A DNA stretch of 64,000 nt from an uncultured Bacteroidales bacterium (GTDB lineage: Bacteria > Bacteroidota > Bacteroidia > Bacteroidales > F082): positions 1 through 64,000 of the forward strand of contig CAMJRR010000007.1 in NCBI GenBank assembly GCA_946408345.1. Reading direction: 5' to 3'. Both the position numbers and the translations under genes were made by a program. Positions within the stretch are counted from its first letter, which is position 1. Each line of letters begins with the position of its first letter. Below the pieces are notes generated by a model. That model was not told the origin of the DNA. It worked only from the letters and a program-made list of their open reading frames with translations, and made no database searches. Positions 25,206 to 33,154 of this stretch are shown here, piece by piece.

Positions 25206-27152
25206 ATGAAAACCCTATTCAGATTACGATACGACAGCCGCTGGGGCGAGGAATTGTTCCTCACGGGAAACAGCACAGAATTAGGTAATTGGAACCCTGA
25301 CAAGGCTGTGCCTATGGAATATGTGGGGCCAGGGATTTGGTCGGCCCTTGTAGAGACGCGATTCATCGCATCTCTGAAACAAACAAAATACATTGATAAG
25401 ACGCGATCAATCGCGTCTCTACAAACCACGGAATACAAATATTTCATCCGTGAAAACAACCAAATCCGATGGGAAGACGGCCCCAACCGCATTTTGCCTG
25501 AAGGAAAAGACCGCACCTGGGACTGGTTCGGCCTCACCGAACGCCAAACGATGCAAGGCATGGCCGTACCGCTGTTCAGCCTACGCACAGAGGACGATTT
25601 CGGCATCGGTGAATATGCCGACCTGCCGAAATTAGGCGATTGGTGCGTGGCCAAAGGACTGAAAATCATCCAAATCCTGCCTATCAACGACACCACGGCG
25701 CACTATGACTGGGGCGATTCTTATCCTTATAATGCGATTTCGGCTTTTGCACTGAATCCGATTTACCTCAATCTCAAGCAATTGGGTATCTTGGAAGACA
25801 CAAACTTCAAACGAACAAGGACGGTGCTCAACAAAGAGGAATCCGTCAACTATCCCAAGGTGCTGAAAGCCAAATGGAAGTATTTCCAAATCGCTTTTGA
25901 ACAGCAATGGGACGTACTGAAAGAAACCGCTGATTTCCAGCAGTTTGTCAAAGACAACGAAGACTGGCTCCTTGACTATGCCCATTTTTGCGCCGAGCGC
26001 GATGGCAACGGCATAGAAATCCATCTCTTCCTGCAATACCACTGCGACAAGCAGCTGCGCGAGGCGGTCAAAGCCTTGCACGACAAGGGCATACTGCTGA
26101 AAGGCGACATCCCCATCGGCGTGAATCCCAAAGGCGTGGATGTGAAAAGCCATCCAGATTTGTTCAACCTCGATGTGCAAGTGGGCGCTCCGCCCGACGA
26201 CTTTGCCGCTGAAGGTCAAAACTGGGGTTTCCCATCCTACAACTGGGAAACGATGGCCAAGGACGGCTACGCCTGGTGGCAACGCCGCCTGCAAGTGATG
26301 GCGCGCTATTTCGACGCATACAGAATTGACCACATCCTGGGTTTCTTCCGCATTTGGGAGATCCCAAAAATGGCCAAGTCGGGCTTGCTGGGACATTTCA
26401 GCCCTGCCCTGCCGCTCAGTGTGGAAGAAATCGAAAGTCAAGGTTTCCATTTCATCAAAAGCAAGCATGTGAAGAAAGGCGTGAACACCCTTTTCATCCC
26501 TGCCCCGAACGAGAAAGACAAATACATCCCGCGCATTGAACTGCACAAGACCAAGTCGTATCAAGCCCTCAGTGAAAAGCAAAAACAGGCCATCGATGCC
26601 ATATACGAGGACTTCTATTTCCATCGTCACAACGACTTCTGGAAGCAGAAAGCCTTGGAAAAACTGCCCGCTTTGGTTAATGCGACAAAGATGATTGCTT
26701 GTGGCGAAGACCTCGGAATGATTCCCGCCTGCGTGCCTGAAGTGATGCAACAACTAGGCATCATGAGCCTTGAAGTGCAACGTATGCCCAAGGTATTCGG
26801 TCATCAATTTGTGCAGACCGAAGACCTACCCGAAAATTGTGTCTATACCACTGGTACCCACGACATGCCCACTTTGCGTGGCTGGCTGGCCGAAGACCGC
26901 GTCCGCACCCGCCAGTTCCTTGACAGCCTCGACCTCGACGACCGAAAAGTCACAGCAAAGACCCTAAAAAAGATCCTGGAAAAGCATTTGGACAGTCCTT
27001 CAAAGTGGAACATATACCCTTTGCAAGACCTTTTGGATTTGGATGAAAAAAATTGGTCGCCCAACCCTGCGGATGACCAAATCAATGTTCCTGCCAACGC
27101 CAAAAACCAGTGGAAATGGCGGATGAAGATGAATTTAGAGACTTTATTGTAG
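25206..27152 (+). CDS. malQ: 4-alpha-glucanotransferase (GH77) with N-terminal CBM20-like domain
   Basis: 648 residues. Residues 1-100 form a starch-binding CBM20-like domain (RWGEELFLTGNSTELGNWNPDKAVPM) interrupted by about 25 extra residues (ETRFIASLKQTKYIDKTRSIASLQT) that are encoded by a palindromic DNA element. The GH77 domain follows: LPINDTTAHYDWGDSYPYNA, IGVNPKGVDV, the nucleophile Asp in FDAYRIDHILGFFR, the acid/base Glu in ACGEDLGMIP and TGTHDMPTLRGW. It disproportionates malto-oligosaccharides in the cytosol. Homologues known in Bacteroides tend to have two CBM20 domains, here only one is seen. There is no signal peptide. Confidence 0.95.
   Translation: MKTLFRLRYDSRWGEELFLTGNSTELGNWNPDKAVPMEYVGPGIWSALVETRFIASLKQTKYIDKTRSIASLQTTEYKYFIRENNQIRWEDGPNRILPEGKDRTWDWFGLTERQTMQGMAVPLFSLRTEDDFGIGEYADLPKLGDWCVAKGLKIIQILPINDTTAHYDWGDSYPYNAISAFALNPIYLNLKQLGILEDTNFKRTRTVLNKEESVNYPKVLKAKWKYFQIAFEQQWDVLKETADFQQFVKDNEDWLLDYAHFCAERDGNGIEIHLFLQYHCDKQLREAVKALHDKGILLKGDIPIGVNPKGVDVKSHPDLFNLDVQVGAPPDDFAAEGQNWGFPSYNWETMAKDGYAWWQRRLQVMARYFDAYRIDHILGFFRIWEIPKMAKSGLLGHFSPALPLSVEEIESQGFHFIKSKHVKKGVNTLFIPAPNEKDKYIPRIELHKTKSYQALSEKQKQAIDAIYEDFYFHRHNDFWKQKALEKLPALVNATKMIACGEDLGMIPACVPEVMQQLGIMSLEVQRMPKVFGHQFVQTEDLPENCVYTTGTHDMPTLRGWLAEDRVRTRQFLDSLDLDDRKVTAKTLKKILEKHLDSPSKWNIYPLQDLLDLDEKNWSPNPADDQINVPANAKNQWKWRMKMNLETLL
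25350..25422. repeat. Palindromic element inserted in malQ coding sequence
   Basis: GTAGAGACGCGAT (25350-25362) at one end and ATCGCGTCTCTAC (25410-25422) at the other are exact complements; each end also folds on itself (ACGCGATTCATCGCAT, ACGCGATCAATCGCGT). The 73-bp element keeps the malQ frame open. The TAGAGACG/CGTCTCTA ends are the same as those of the terminators at 10235, 13561 and 13946. Confidence 0.75.
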
Positions 27153-27171
27153 CCAATCCAATAAAAAACCT

Positions 27172-27179
27172 TACCTTTG
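27172..27179 (+). promoter_or_regulatory. -7 promoter box for deoC
   Basis: TACCTTTG, 20 bp upstream of the ATG at 27200. Confidence 0.55.
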
Positions 27180-27199
27180 AAGCCTAAATTCAAACCACC

Positions 27200-28045
27200 A
27201 TGAAATTCAAACCCTACAACCATAGCGAAGCTGCGCTTAATGAGCGCATCGCGTTAATTCTCAACGAAGAGAAGAAAAAAGGTCACGAAAAGGATGCCTT
27301 GAAAACCATCTTCCAAAGCATCGACTTCACCACCTTGGAAGCCTTCGACAACGAGGCCAAAATCAAAGACTTTTGCGAGAAAGCCTTAGCCTTCCCGAAG
27401 CAGAAGCCTTACCTCAGCGTACCCGCCATCTGCATCTACAGTCCTTTCATCCGTCAGGCAAAACAACTGCTCGCTGGCAGTGGCATCCGTGTGGCCACGG
27501 TAGCCTGCGCCTTCCCCTCGGGTATGATGTCTTTTGACTTGAAAGTCAATGAGGTGGAGTATTGCGTCAACGAAGGCGCCGATGAGGTGGATATGGTCAT
27601 CTCTCGCGGCACGTTCCTCGCTGGACGTTACAATGAGATCTTCAACGAGATCAAGACCATCAAGGAGACTTGCGGCAATAAGGCCAGACTAAAAGTCATC
27701 CTTGAGACGGGCGAACTGAAAACGGTTGAAAACATCCGCAAAGCCAGCGAATTGGCCATCCTCGCCGGTGCCGACTTCATCAAGACCTCGACGGGCAAAG
27801 TGCCAGTAGCCGCCACGCCTTTGGCTGCCATTGTCATGATTGACACCATTAAGGAATACTACGAGGCCACCGGCAAGAAGGTCGGCTTCAAGCCCGCCGG
27901 TGGCATGAAGACCCCTGATGACGCCCTCACCTATTATTATTTAGTAAAAAACATCCTCGGCGAACAATGGCTCAACCCAAATCTCTTCCGCGTAGGCACG
28001 AGCCGCCTTGCTGGATTGATTCTTGAACAGATAAATGAAAAATGA
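27200..28045 (+). CDS. deoC: Deoxyribose-phosphate aldolase
   Basis: 281 residues. The Schiff-base lysine is K195 in FIKTSTGK and the proton-relay lysine K231 in VGFKPAGG; GADEVDMVIS at about 127-136 is also typical. It splits 2-deoxyribose 5-phosphate to glyceraldehyde 3-phosphate and acetaldehyde in deoxynucleoside catabolism. The N-terminal extension before the barrel (residues 1-70) is usual in the longer DeoC subgroup. It has its own promoter box after malQ. Confidence 0.96.
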   Translation: MKFKPYNHSEAALNERIALILNEEKKKGHEKDALKTIFQSIDFTTLEAFDNEAKIKDFCEKALAFPKQKPYLSVPAICIYSPFIRQAKQLLAGSGIRVATVACAFPSGMMSFDLKVNEVEYCVNEGADEVDMVISRGTFLAGRYNEIFNEIKTIKETCGNKARLKVILETGELKTVENIRKASELAILAGADFIKTSTGKVPVAATPLAAIVMIDTIKEYYEATGKKVGFKPAGGMKTPDDALTYYYLVKNILGEQWLNPNLFRVGTSRLAGLILEQINEK

Positions 28046-28141
28046 TGAATGCAATATTTTAAATGCAGAACTGGAGCGAAGCCCAGCAGCGCATCGCGAC
28101 ATTCTGCATTCTACATTCTTAATTCTTAATTAAAAACATAT

Positions 28142-28552
28142 ATGGCAACTATAAAAGGAACTTATAAAGGCAATCTCCGTAACGAGATGACCCATGTGCA
28201 GTCGGGTAACACTATTTTGACCGACGCACCTACCGACAATCACGGCAAAGGCGAAGCCTTCTCGCCCACCGACCTCGCCTGCGCAGCCCTCGCCGGCTGC
28301 ATGATGACCATCATGGGCATCAGCGCACAAGGCCACAAATTCGACATCGACGGCACCACCTACACGGTGAAGAAGACCATGAATGCCGACCCGCGCCGCA
28401 TTGGGCAAATCGACATCGTGTTCAATTTCCCTGCAAAGGAATACACCGAGAAACAGAAAGCCCTGCTGTGGGCCGCAGCCGAAAGCTGCCCCGTGGGCCG
28501 CTCGCTGCACCCCGATGTCATTGTTAACATCACCATGAACTTTCAAGCCTGA
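28142..28552 (+). CDS. OsmC/Ohr family protein
   Basis: 136 residues. The family motif with a reactive cysteine is seen in FSPTDLACAALAGCMMTIMG, and a second conserved cysteine in AAESCPVGRSL, the pair used for peroxide reduction in OsmC-like proteins. A cytosolic thiol peroxidase role is likely; the natural substrate is not known. Its stop codon overlaps the next start (TGATG), so it is translationally coupled to the thioesterase gene. Confidence 0.92.
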   Translation: MATIKGTYKGNLRNEMTHVQSGNTILTDAPTDNHGKGEAFSPTDLACAALAGCMMTIMGISAQGHKFDIDGTTYTVKKTMNADPRRIGQIDIVFNFPAKEYTEKQKALLWAAAESCPVGRSLHPDVIVNITMNFQA

Positions 28553-28932
28553 TGGAATACGACATGCTTAAAGGACTCCACAACAGAGTGACGCTGGTGG
28601 TGGAGCATAAGGATACTGCTGCAGTCTACGGCTCGGGTGCCTTGGAGGTCTTTGCTACACCCGCCATGATTGCTCTTATGGAGAAAACTTGCCTCGAAAG
28701 TGTCGCCGACAAAATCGGTGAAGGCAACACTACCGTGGGTATCGCAGTCAACATCAAGCACTTGAAAGCCAGTTCCGTGGGTTCAACCATTCGTTGTGAA
28801 GCAGAACTCATCGAGGTAGACCGCCGCCGTTTAGTCTTTGAGGTGAAATGCTTCGAGGGCGAGACCCTTGTTGGCGAAGGCATCCATGAGCGCTTTATCG
28901 TTGACAGCGAGAAGTTTATGTCCAAATTTTAA
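28552..28932 (+). CDS. Hot-dog fold thioesterase
   Basis: 126 residues of the single hot-dog type related to fluoroacetyl-CoA thioesterase FlK-like proteins: SGALEVFATPAMIALMEKTCLESV is the central helix region with a conserved Glu, followed by TTVGIAVNIKHLKASSVGSTIRCEAELIEVD. It probably hydrolyses an acyl-CoA in the cytosol; the substrate is unknown. It overlaps the OsmC stop by one base. Confidence 0.88.
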   Translation: MEYDMLKGLHNRVTLVVEHKDTAAVYGSGALEVFATPAMIALMEKTCLESVADKIGEGNTTVGIAVNIKHLKASSVGSTIRCEAELIEVDRRRLVFEVKCFEGETLVGEGIHERFIVDSEKFMSKF

Positions 28933-28987
28933 ATCCTTGAATCTTGAATCTTTGAATCTTGAATCCTGAATCTTTGAATTTTGAATC
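28931..28987 (+). repeat. Heptamer tandem repeat TTGAATC in a gene spacer
   Basis: Seven imperfect repeats of CTTGAATC/TTTGAATC fill the gap before the TSCPD gene. Such short tandem repeats are prone to slippage. Confidence 0.7.
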
Positions 28988-28991
28988 AGAC

Positions 28992-29240
28992 ATGAAATAC
29001 ACTTACCGAACCCAAGGCACATGCAGCCAAGCCATTGAGTTTGAAATCGAGGACGGCATCTTGAAGAATGTGCAGTTCTATGGTGGCTGCAACGGCAACA
29101 CGCAAGGCGTAAGCGCATTGGTGGATGGCATGAAAGTTGATGAGGTACTCCAACGGTTGGAAGGCATCCGCTGTGGCTTCAAGAACACCTCTTGCCCCGA
29201 CCAATTATGCCGTGCCATTCGGCAGGCGTTAGAAAGTTGA
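28992..29240 (+). CDS. TSCPD domain protein
   Basis: 82 residues from the ATG at 28992 (MKYTYRTQGTCSQAIEFEI); the track start at 28959 lies in the repeat spacer. It matches the small stand-alone TSCPD family: conserved cysteines in GTCSQ, YGGCNGN and the name-giving TSCPDQLCRAI. The domain also occurs at the C-terminus of class II ribonucleotide reductases, where it binds metal. Function of the stand-alone protein is unknown; metal binding is likely from the cysteines. Confidence 0.88.
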   Translation: MKYTYRTQGTCSQAIEFEIEDGILKNVQFYGGCNGNTQGVSALVDGMKVDEVLQRLEGIRCGFKNTSCPDQLCRAIRQALES

Positions 29241-29314
29241 GAGTCTAGAGTTTTTTGTTTCACACAATTTAATTGATGCCATTACGTTATAGAACAGATT
29301 AAAAACTAACGAAT

Positions 29315-30418
29315 ATGAAGAAAAGTGTTTTATCGGTGGCTGTTTTGGCACTTGTTGTCACCCTCACCACCTTCACCAGTTGCAGAAAACCCAAGGCTGA
29401 AGACCACACTCCCGCCAAGGAAGGCCTTTACTTAGGCATTGTGGGCTTCAACAGCGAACTTTACACTATGCCTCTCGGCTTGCTTAATCAGGATACCAAA
29501 CACAATTTCGAAAACTTTGTTGATGGGCTGTCGATGCAGAACGGCACCATTCTTTATCATGCTGTCAACACAGGCCTTAACAGCTTAGCTTCGGCCAAAA
29601 TTCCAGAGAATCTCATCAATGTCTCCGTGGTCACCTTTACCGATGGCCTTGACCAAGGTTCTTATGTGCTTTCCGACAGCTACAATTCGGGTAGTGAATA
29701 CTTGGCCGCCGTCAATTCGAGAATCAACAATGAACTCATTGGTGGCACCAACATCTCGGCCTATTCCATCGGCGTTCGTGGCTCTGACGTTAGCGACATC
29801 GATGGTTTCCGTAACAGCCTGAACAAACTGTCGAGCGACCCCATCCACAATGTCTTTGAGGTCAGCAATATGAACGAAGCTTCTGACAAATTTGCACAAA
29901 TTGCCCAACAGCTTTACAACCAAAGTACTTTTTATAATGTCACATTGAAGCTTCCGGCACAAGAACCCAACACGAAGATTCGTTTCACCTTCGACAACGT
30001 GTCCGATGTCAGTGAATCACAATGTTATATTGAAGGTACTTATATCCGCAATGGCAATAAAGGTCAGTTGACTGACATTCAGTATGTTGGATTGGATTGC
30101 ATGTCGGGCGTTGCCGTTACAGCCTCAACCGAAGGTATCTTCGACCTGTTCTTGTTCCAAAACCTCACCGACCTGAACGGTACGCAAATCAGCACCGACT
30201 ATGTGAAACAATGGAATTGGCTGGAGTCGACTTCGCAGTGGCAATACAACAGCGAGTTCACGCCCTCGGGTAATACCCAGACCGTTAACGAGTACAAGAG
30301 CGCGATGATTATGCTCGTGCTCGACTGTTCAAGCTCACTTGGCAGTGACTTCGTCAACATGAAGACCGCCGCCAATGGTTTCATCGAGACTTTGAGCGGA
30401 AATTACAACGGAAGATAA
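29315..30418 (+). CDS. Lipoprotein with apparently permuted von Willebrand A domain
   Basis: 367 residues. The lipobox FTSC places the mature N-terminus at C23. Residues 37-115 match the second to fourth elements of a VWA domain (LYLGIVGFNSELY, QNGTILYHAVNTGL with T78, VSVVTFTDGLDQGS with D110), whereas the MIDAS opening DxSxS motif with its first strand and helix appears at the very C-terminus (MLVLDCSSSLGSDFVNMKTAANGFI, D337). The middle is a beta-rich domain. All MIDAS residues exist but in permuted order. A periplasmic or surface metal-dependent binding role is inferred. A strong hairpin terminator follows. Confidence 0.75.
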   Translation: MKKSVLSVAVLALVVTLTTFTSCRKPKAEDHTPAKEGLYLGIVGFNSELYTMPLGLLNQDTKHNFENFVDGLSMQNGTILYHAVNTGLNSLASAKIPENLINVSVVTFTDGLDQGSYVLSDSYNSGSEYLAAVNSRINNELIGGTNISAYSIGVRGSDVSDIDGFRNSLNKLSSDPIHNVFEVSNMNEASDKFAQIAQQLYNQSTFYNVTLKLPAQEPNTKIRFTFDNVSDVSESQCYIEGTYIRNGNKGQLTDIQYVGLDCMSGVAVTASTEGIFDLFLFQNLTDLNGTQISTDYVKQWNWLESTSQWQYNSEFTPSGNTQTVNEYKSAMIMLVLDCSSSLGSDFVNMKTAANGFIETLSGNYNGR

Positions 30419-30438
30419 TCCATTTGACCATGACCATT

Positions 30439-30487
30439 GACGATGGCCACGATTGCGTTAATCACAGTTGTGGTCATCGTCTTTTTT
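30439..30487 (+). terminator. Rho-independent terminator after the VWA lipoprotein
   Basis: Stem GACGATGGCCAC/GTGGTCATCGTC (30439-30450, 30470-30481; one mismatch) with six T. Confidence 0.8.
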
Positions 30488-30488
30488 G

Positions 30489-33056
30489 TCACTTGTCGGA
30501 AACGTTCTTATAATGGATGCCTGCGACTTCGATCACCGTTCCATCGGCCTGCGTCCTAACAGGAATAAACCCAAAACTCCATCGTAACCCTTGATAGGTC
30601 TTCGGCACCCGGACCTCCACTTGGTTTTCTCCCTTATTCAAATGAATCTGAACGGGTTGCCGCATCCAATAGAGCTGTTCGTCAGTGTAAGGTTCTTCCT
30701 CTTCGGGCTTGCCCCAGGTGTTGAAATGGTACGCGTACTTTCCAGGTTCTTCCCATAGCTTTGGCGGCAACACCTCTTTGCCGTTCACAAAGCATTGGCA
30801 ACCGCCTTCCCAATGACCTTGCTCACCAATGCCATAACCATTACGGTTGGAACGGGCTGGCGCACAAAAGCCCAACCACACCTCAATATTCATGTCTTGG
30901 TCGGCCACAATGACCGTTTGAGCTTTTGCCAAGGCCTGTTCACCTATTATTATATAATGCGCCTGACAAAAAGCATCCAAATCGACCGCGCCACCGTAGG
31001 CCAAAAAAGACTTGTTATCATCAATCTGCACATCCCATTCCATCTGTGAATTGGCTACCCAACGCATTTTGTCTTGGTGGAAACGATTGCGGTGAATAGC
31101 CATCTTTTCCTCGAAATTGGCCAAACGCGAGCCTGCCGTAGTCAAAGGACCTGGTGGAAGGTTCTCGTTTTTGATGGTTCCGGCATTGCCGCCGTTCCAA
31201 AAACGCTCCGCGAAAGCCATCACGCCGTTAATCATACCGTTGTGCAGCGAGATGTTCTCCTTGTTATCCACGCGCACGTCGTTCCAAAGGCAGAGGATGC
31301 CTCCCAAAGCCTTGGTTGTGTCGGGGACGGTTTGCGCTGCGGCGGTGTGCAGGAAACAACGGCTTGTGAACAGCATCGGGTCGTAATAGTTCAAATAACC
31401 CACAAAAGAATCGAGATATTTCCCCGCTTTGTTTGAAGCCGCCGCATTGGAGCCTTCCGCCTCGTTCCATATCTGACGAATCACTTTGTCGGAGGCTGGC
31501 AGACCAGGATCCCATGCGATAGGCTGTCGGTCATACTTTTCCATTAGATTTTCAATCCATTGCATGAAGCCTTTCGGGTCTTCGATATGGACTTCATCCG
31601 AACCGATATGGAAGTAGGGACAGTCGCTTTTCGGGATTTCGGTGAAAAACTCTTCAAGACATTTTTCCAACACCTTTCGGCCCTGCTCGGAATCCATCGT
31701 AAAGCCGAAAGCATTCTTGAAATAGGTGGAATGCCCAGGCATGTCGATTTCAGGCACAACAGTGATTCCCCGTTCTTTAGCATAGGCTATCACCTCTCGG
31801 ATTTCATCGTATGTGTAAAACTTACCCTCGTCGCGGCCAGGCCTTTGATATTGAGGATCATTGAGTTGCGGATAAACTCTACACTCGATGCGCCATGCAG
31901 GATAATCGGTCAAGTGCCAATGAAAATAGTTCAACTTGTAGAAACTCATCAAATCGAGTGTTTCCTTCAACTTACTGATAGGCTGGTAGTTGCGCCCCGT
32001 GTCGTGCATGAAGCCTCGGAAAGGATATGAGGCCCAGTCGTGAACTTCCAGATTGGAAATGCGACAATCCTCATCCACCAACTGTGCCAAAGTACTTTGT
32101 GCCCAATAGGGATTGCCCGAAATGGTCGCCTCGCCACATTTCACCACCAAGTGGTATTCATCGGGATTATCGAAATGTGTATTGGCATCGTAAACCACCT
32201 TTCTCAGTCTTTTCCTTTTTGTGCCCAACTGCTTAAACTCTTTCGGTTCAGGGATCACATCCGTCTTGGTATCCAGCTCATAATAACGAACATAATCCAC
32301 CCGTAATTCCACAGGCAGTTTGGCCGTATCGATGTATGGAGAGCGGTCGCGGCCCAATTGTGCATCCAAAATCAGGTAAAAATCGTGTTGGCTAAAGGGG
32401 AACTGGCCATCCTCACCCTTACGAAAACGCGGATAGTTATACGTTCGCTTCCCGTTGAGGTAAAACACGAGACTATCCTGAAAGCGCTCCATTCCATACG
32501 TGTTGTATTCACCCTCGTTATACCTGGGGTAAGCCACTTGCGAAGGTCGGTTGCGCTTACCAAGATTATAGGTGTAATGGCTATGAACAGTATGGTTGAT
32601 ATAAGGATTGTCCCGAAAATGCTCCATGATGTCGATTTCACCGCCATGAGGCCAATTCAAGGAAGTGCTGGTTTGAGGCAACATCCAAATGGCAGGCCAA
32701 AAACCTTGAGCCACATCGAATTTAGCCCGCACTTCAAGACGTCCGAACCCAAAGCTTTTTTTGTGTCTGCTCCACACTCCACCTGTAAGGAACGGAGCCT
32801 TATCGTTGGGCAAAAAGTCATTCACCATGCCACGTAACACTAAATCACCATTCTCAAATGCATAAAGGCTGTCGTGCGACGACATGTGAATGGCCCAGTC
32901 AGCCTGACTGCGGTATATCTTCGACCAAACCTTGGCGTCCAAGGCTTTGGAATTGAACTCATCGTTCCAAATCAAGGCATAACGGCGATGCTCTTGTGGG
33001 TATGCCAGTTTGGCCAAACACATGAAAGCCAATATTATAAGAAAATTCTTTTTCAT
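30489..33056 (-). CDS. GH16-GH20 fusion glycosidase, secreted
   Basis: 855 residues with signal peptide MKKNFLIILAFMCLAKLAYP. Residues about 25-262 are a GH16 beta-jelly roll with the EIDIME catalytic motif (E140 nucleophile, E145 acid/base) in a HGGEIDIMEHF context. A short GH20b-like region (about 285-335) leads to a GH20 domain with MHDTGRNY, YFHWHLTDYPAWRIE and the catalytic Asp-Glu pair D487-E488 in FHIGSDEVHI. About 170 residues of C-terminal beta domain follow; no T9SS domain. GH16 members include endo-galactosidases acting on poly-LacNAc and mucin glycans and GH20 are beta-hexosaminidases, so a joint host-glycan role is plausible but inferred. Divergent from the esterase at 33155. Confidence 0.9.
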   Translation of the reverse strand: MKKNFLIILAFMCLAKLAYPQEHRRYALIWNDEFNSKALDAKVWSKIYRSQADWAIHMSSHDSLYAFENGDLVLRGMVNDFLPNDKAPFLTGGVWSRHKKSFGFGRLEVRAKFDVAQGFWPAIWMLPQTSTSLNWPHGGEIDIMEHFRDNPYINHTVHSHYTYNLGKRNRPSQVAYPRYNEGEYNTYGMERFQDSLVFYLNGKRTYNYPRFRKGEDGQFPFSQHDFYLILDAQLGRDRSPYIDTAKLPVELRVDYVRYYELDTKTDVIPEPKEFKQLGTKRKRLRKVVYDANTHFDNPDEYHLVVKCGEATISGNPYWAQSTLAQLVDEDCRISNLEVHDWASYPFRGFMHDTGRNYQPISKLKETLDLMSFYKLNYFHWHLTDYPAWRIECRVYPQLNDPQYQRPGRDEGKFYTYDEIREVIAYAKERGITVVPEIDMPGHSTYFKNAFGFTMDSEQGRKVLEKCLEEFFTEIPKSDCPYFHIGSDEVHIEDPKGFMQWIENLMEKYDRQPIAWDPGLPASDKVIRQIWNEAEGSNAAASNKAGKYLDSFVGYLNYYDPMLFTSRCFLHTAAAQTVPDTTKALGGILCLWNDVRVDNKENISLHNGMINGVMAFAERFWNGGNAGTIKNENLPPGPLTTAGSRLANFEEKMAIHRNRFHQDKMRWVANSQMEWDVQIDDNKSFLAYGGAVDLDAFCQAHYIIIGEQALAKAQTVIVADQDMNIEVWLGFCAPARSNRNGYGIGEQGHWEGGCQCFVNGKEVLPPKLWEEPGKYAYHFNTWGKPEEEEPYTDEQLYWMRQPVQIHLNKGENQVEVRVPKTYQGLRWSFGFIPVRTQADGTVIEVAGIHYKNVSDK

Positions 33057-33126
33057 AAAAACTATGTTTTATGCCGTAAAAATACGGTTTTTTCAGCTTG
33101 ATTATGCCAATTTTGTTTTAGTTTGC

Positions 33127-33134
33127 TATTTTTG
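33127..33134 (+). promoter_or_regulatory. -7 promoter box for the esterase
   Basis: TATTTTTG, 20 bp upstream of the ATG at 33155. Confidence 0.55.
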
Positions 33135-33154
33135 CACCTAAATTAAAGAATTAT

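Noticed and set aside
25632-26753. 373-residue minus-strand ORF
   Set aside because: Antisense to the GH77 catalytic domain of malQ, whose motifs are all intact on the plus strand.
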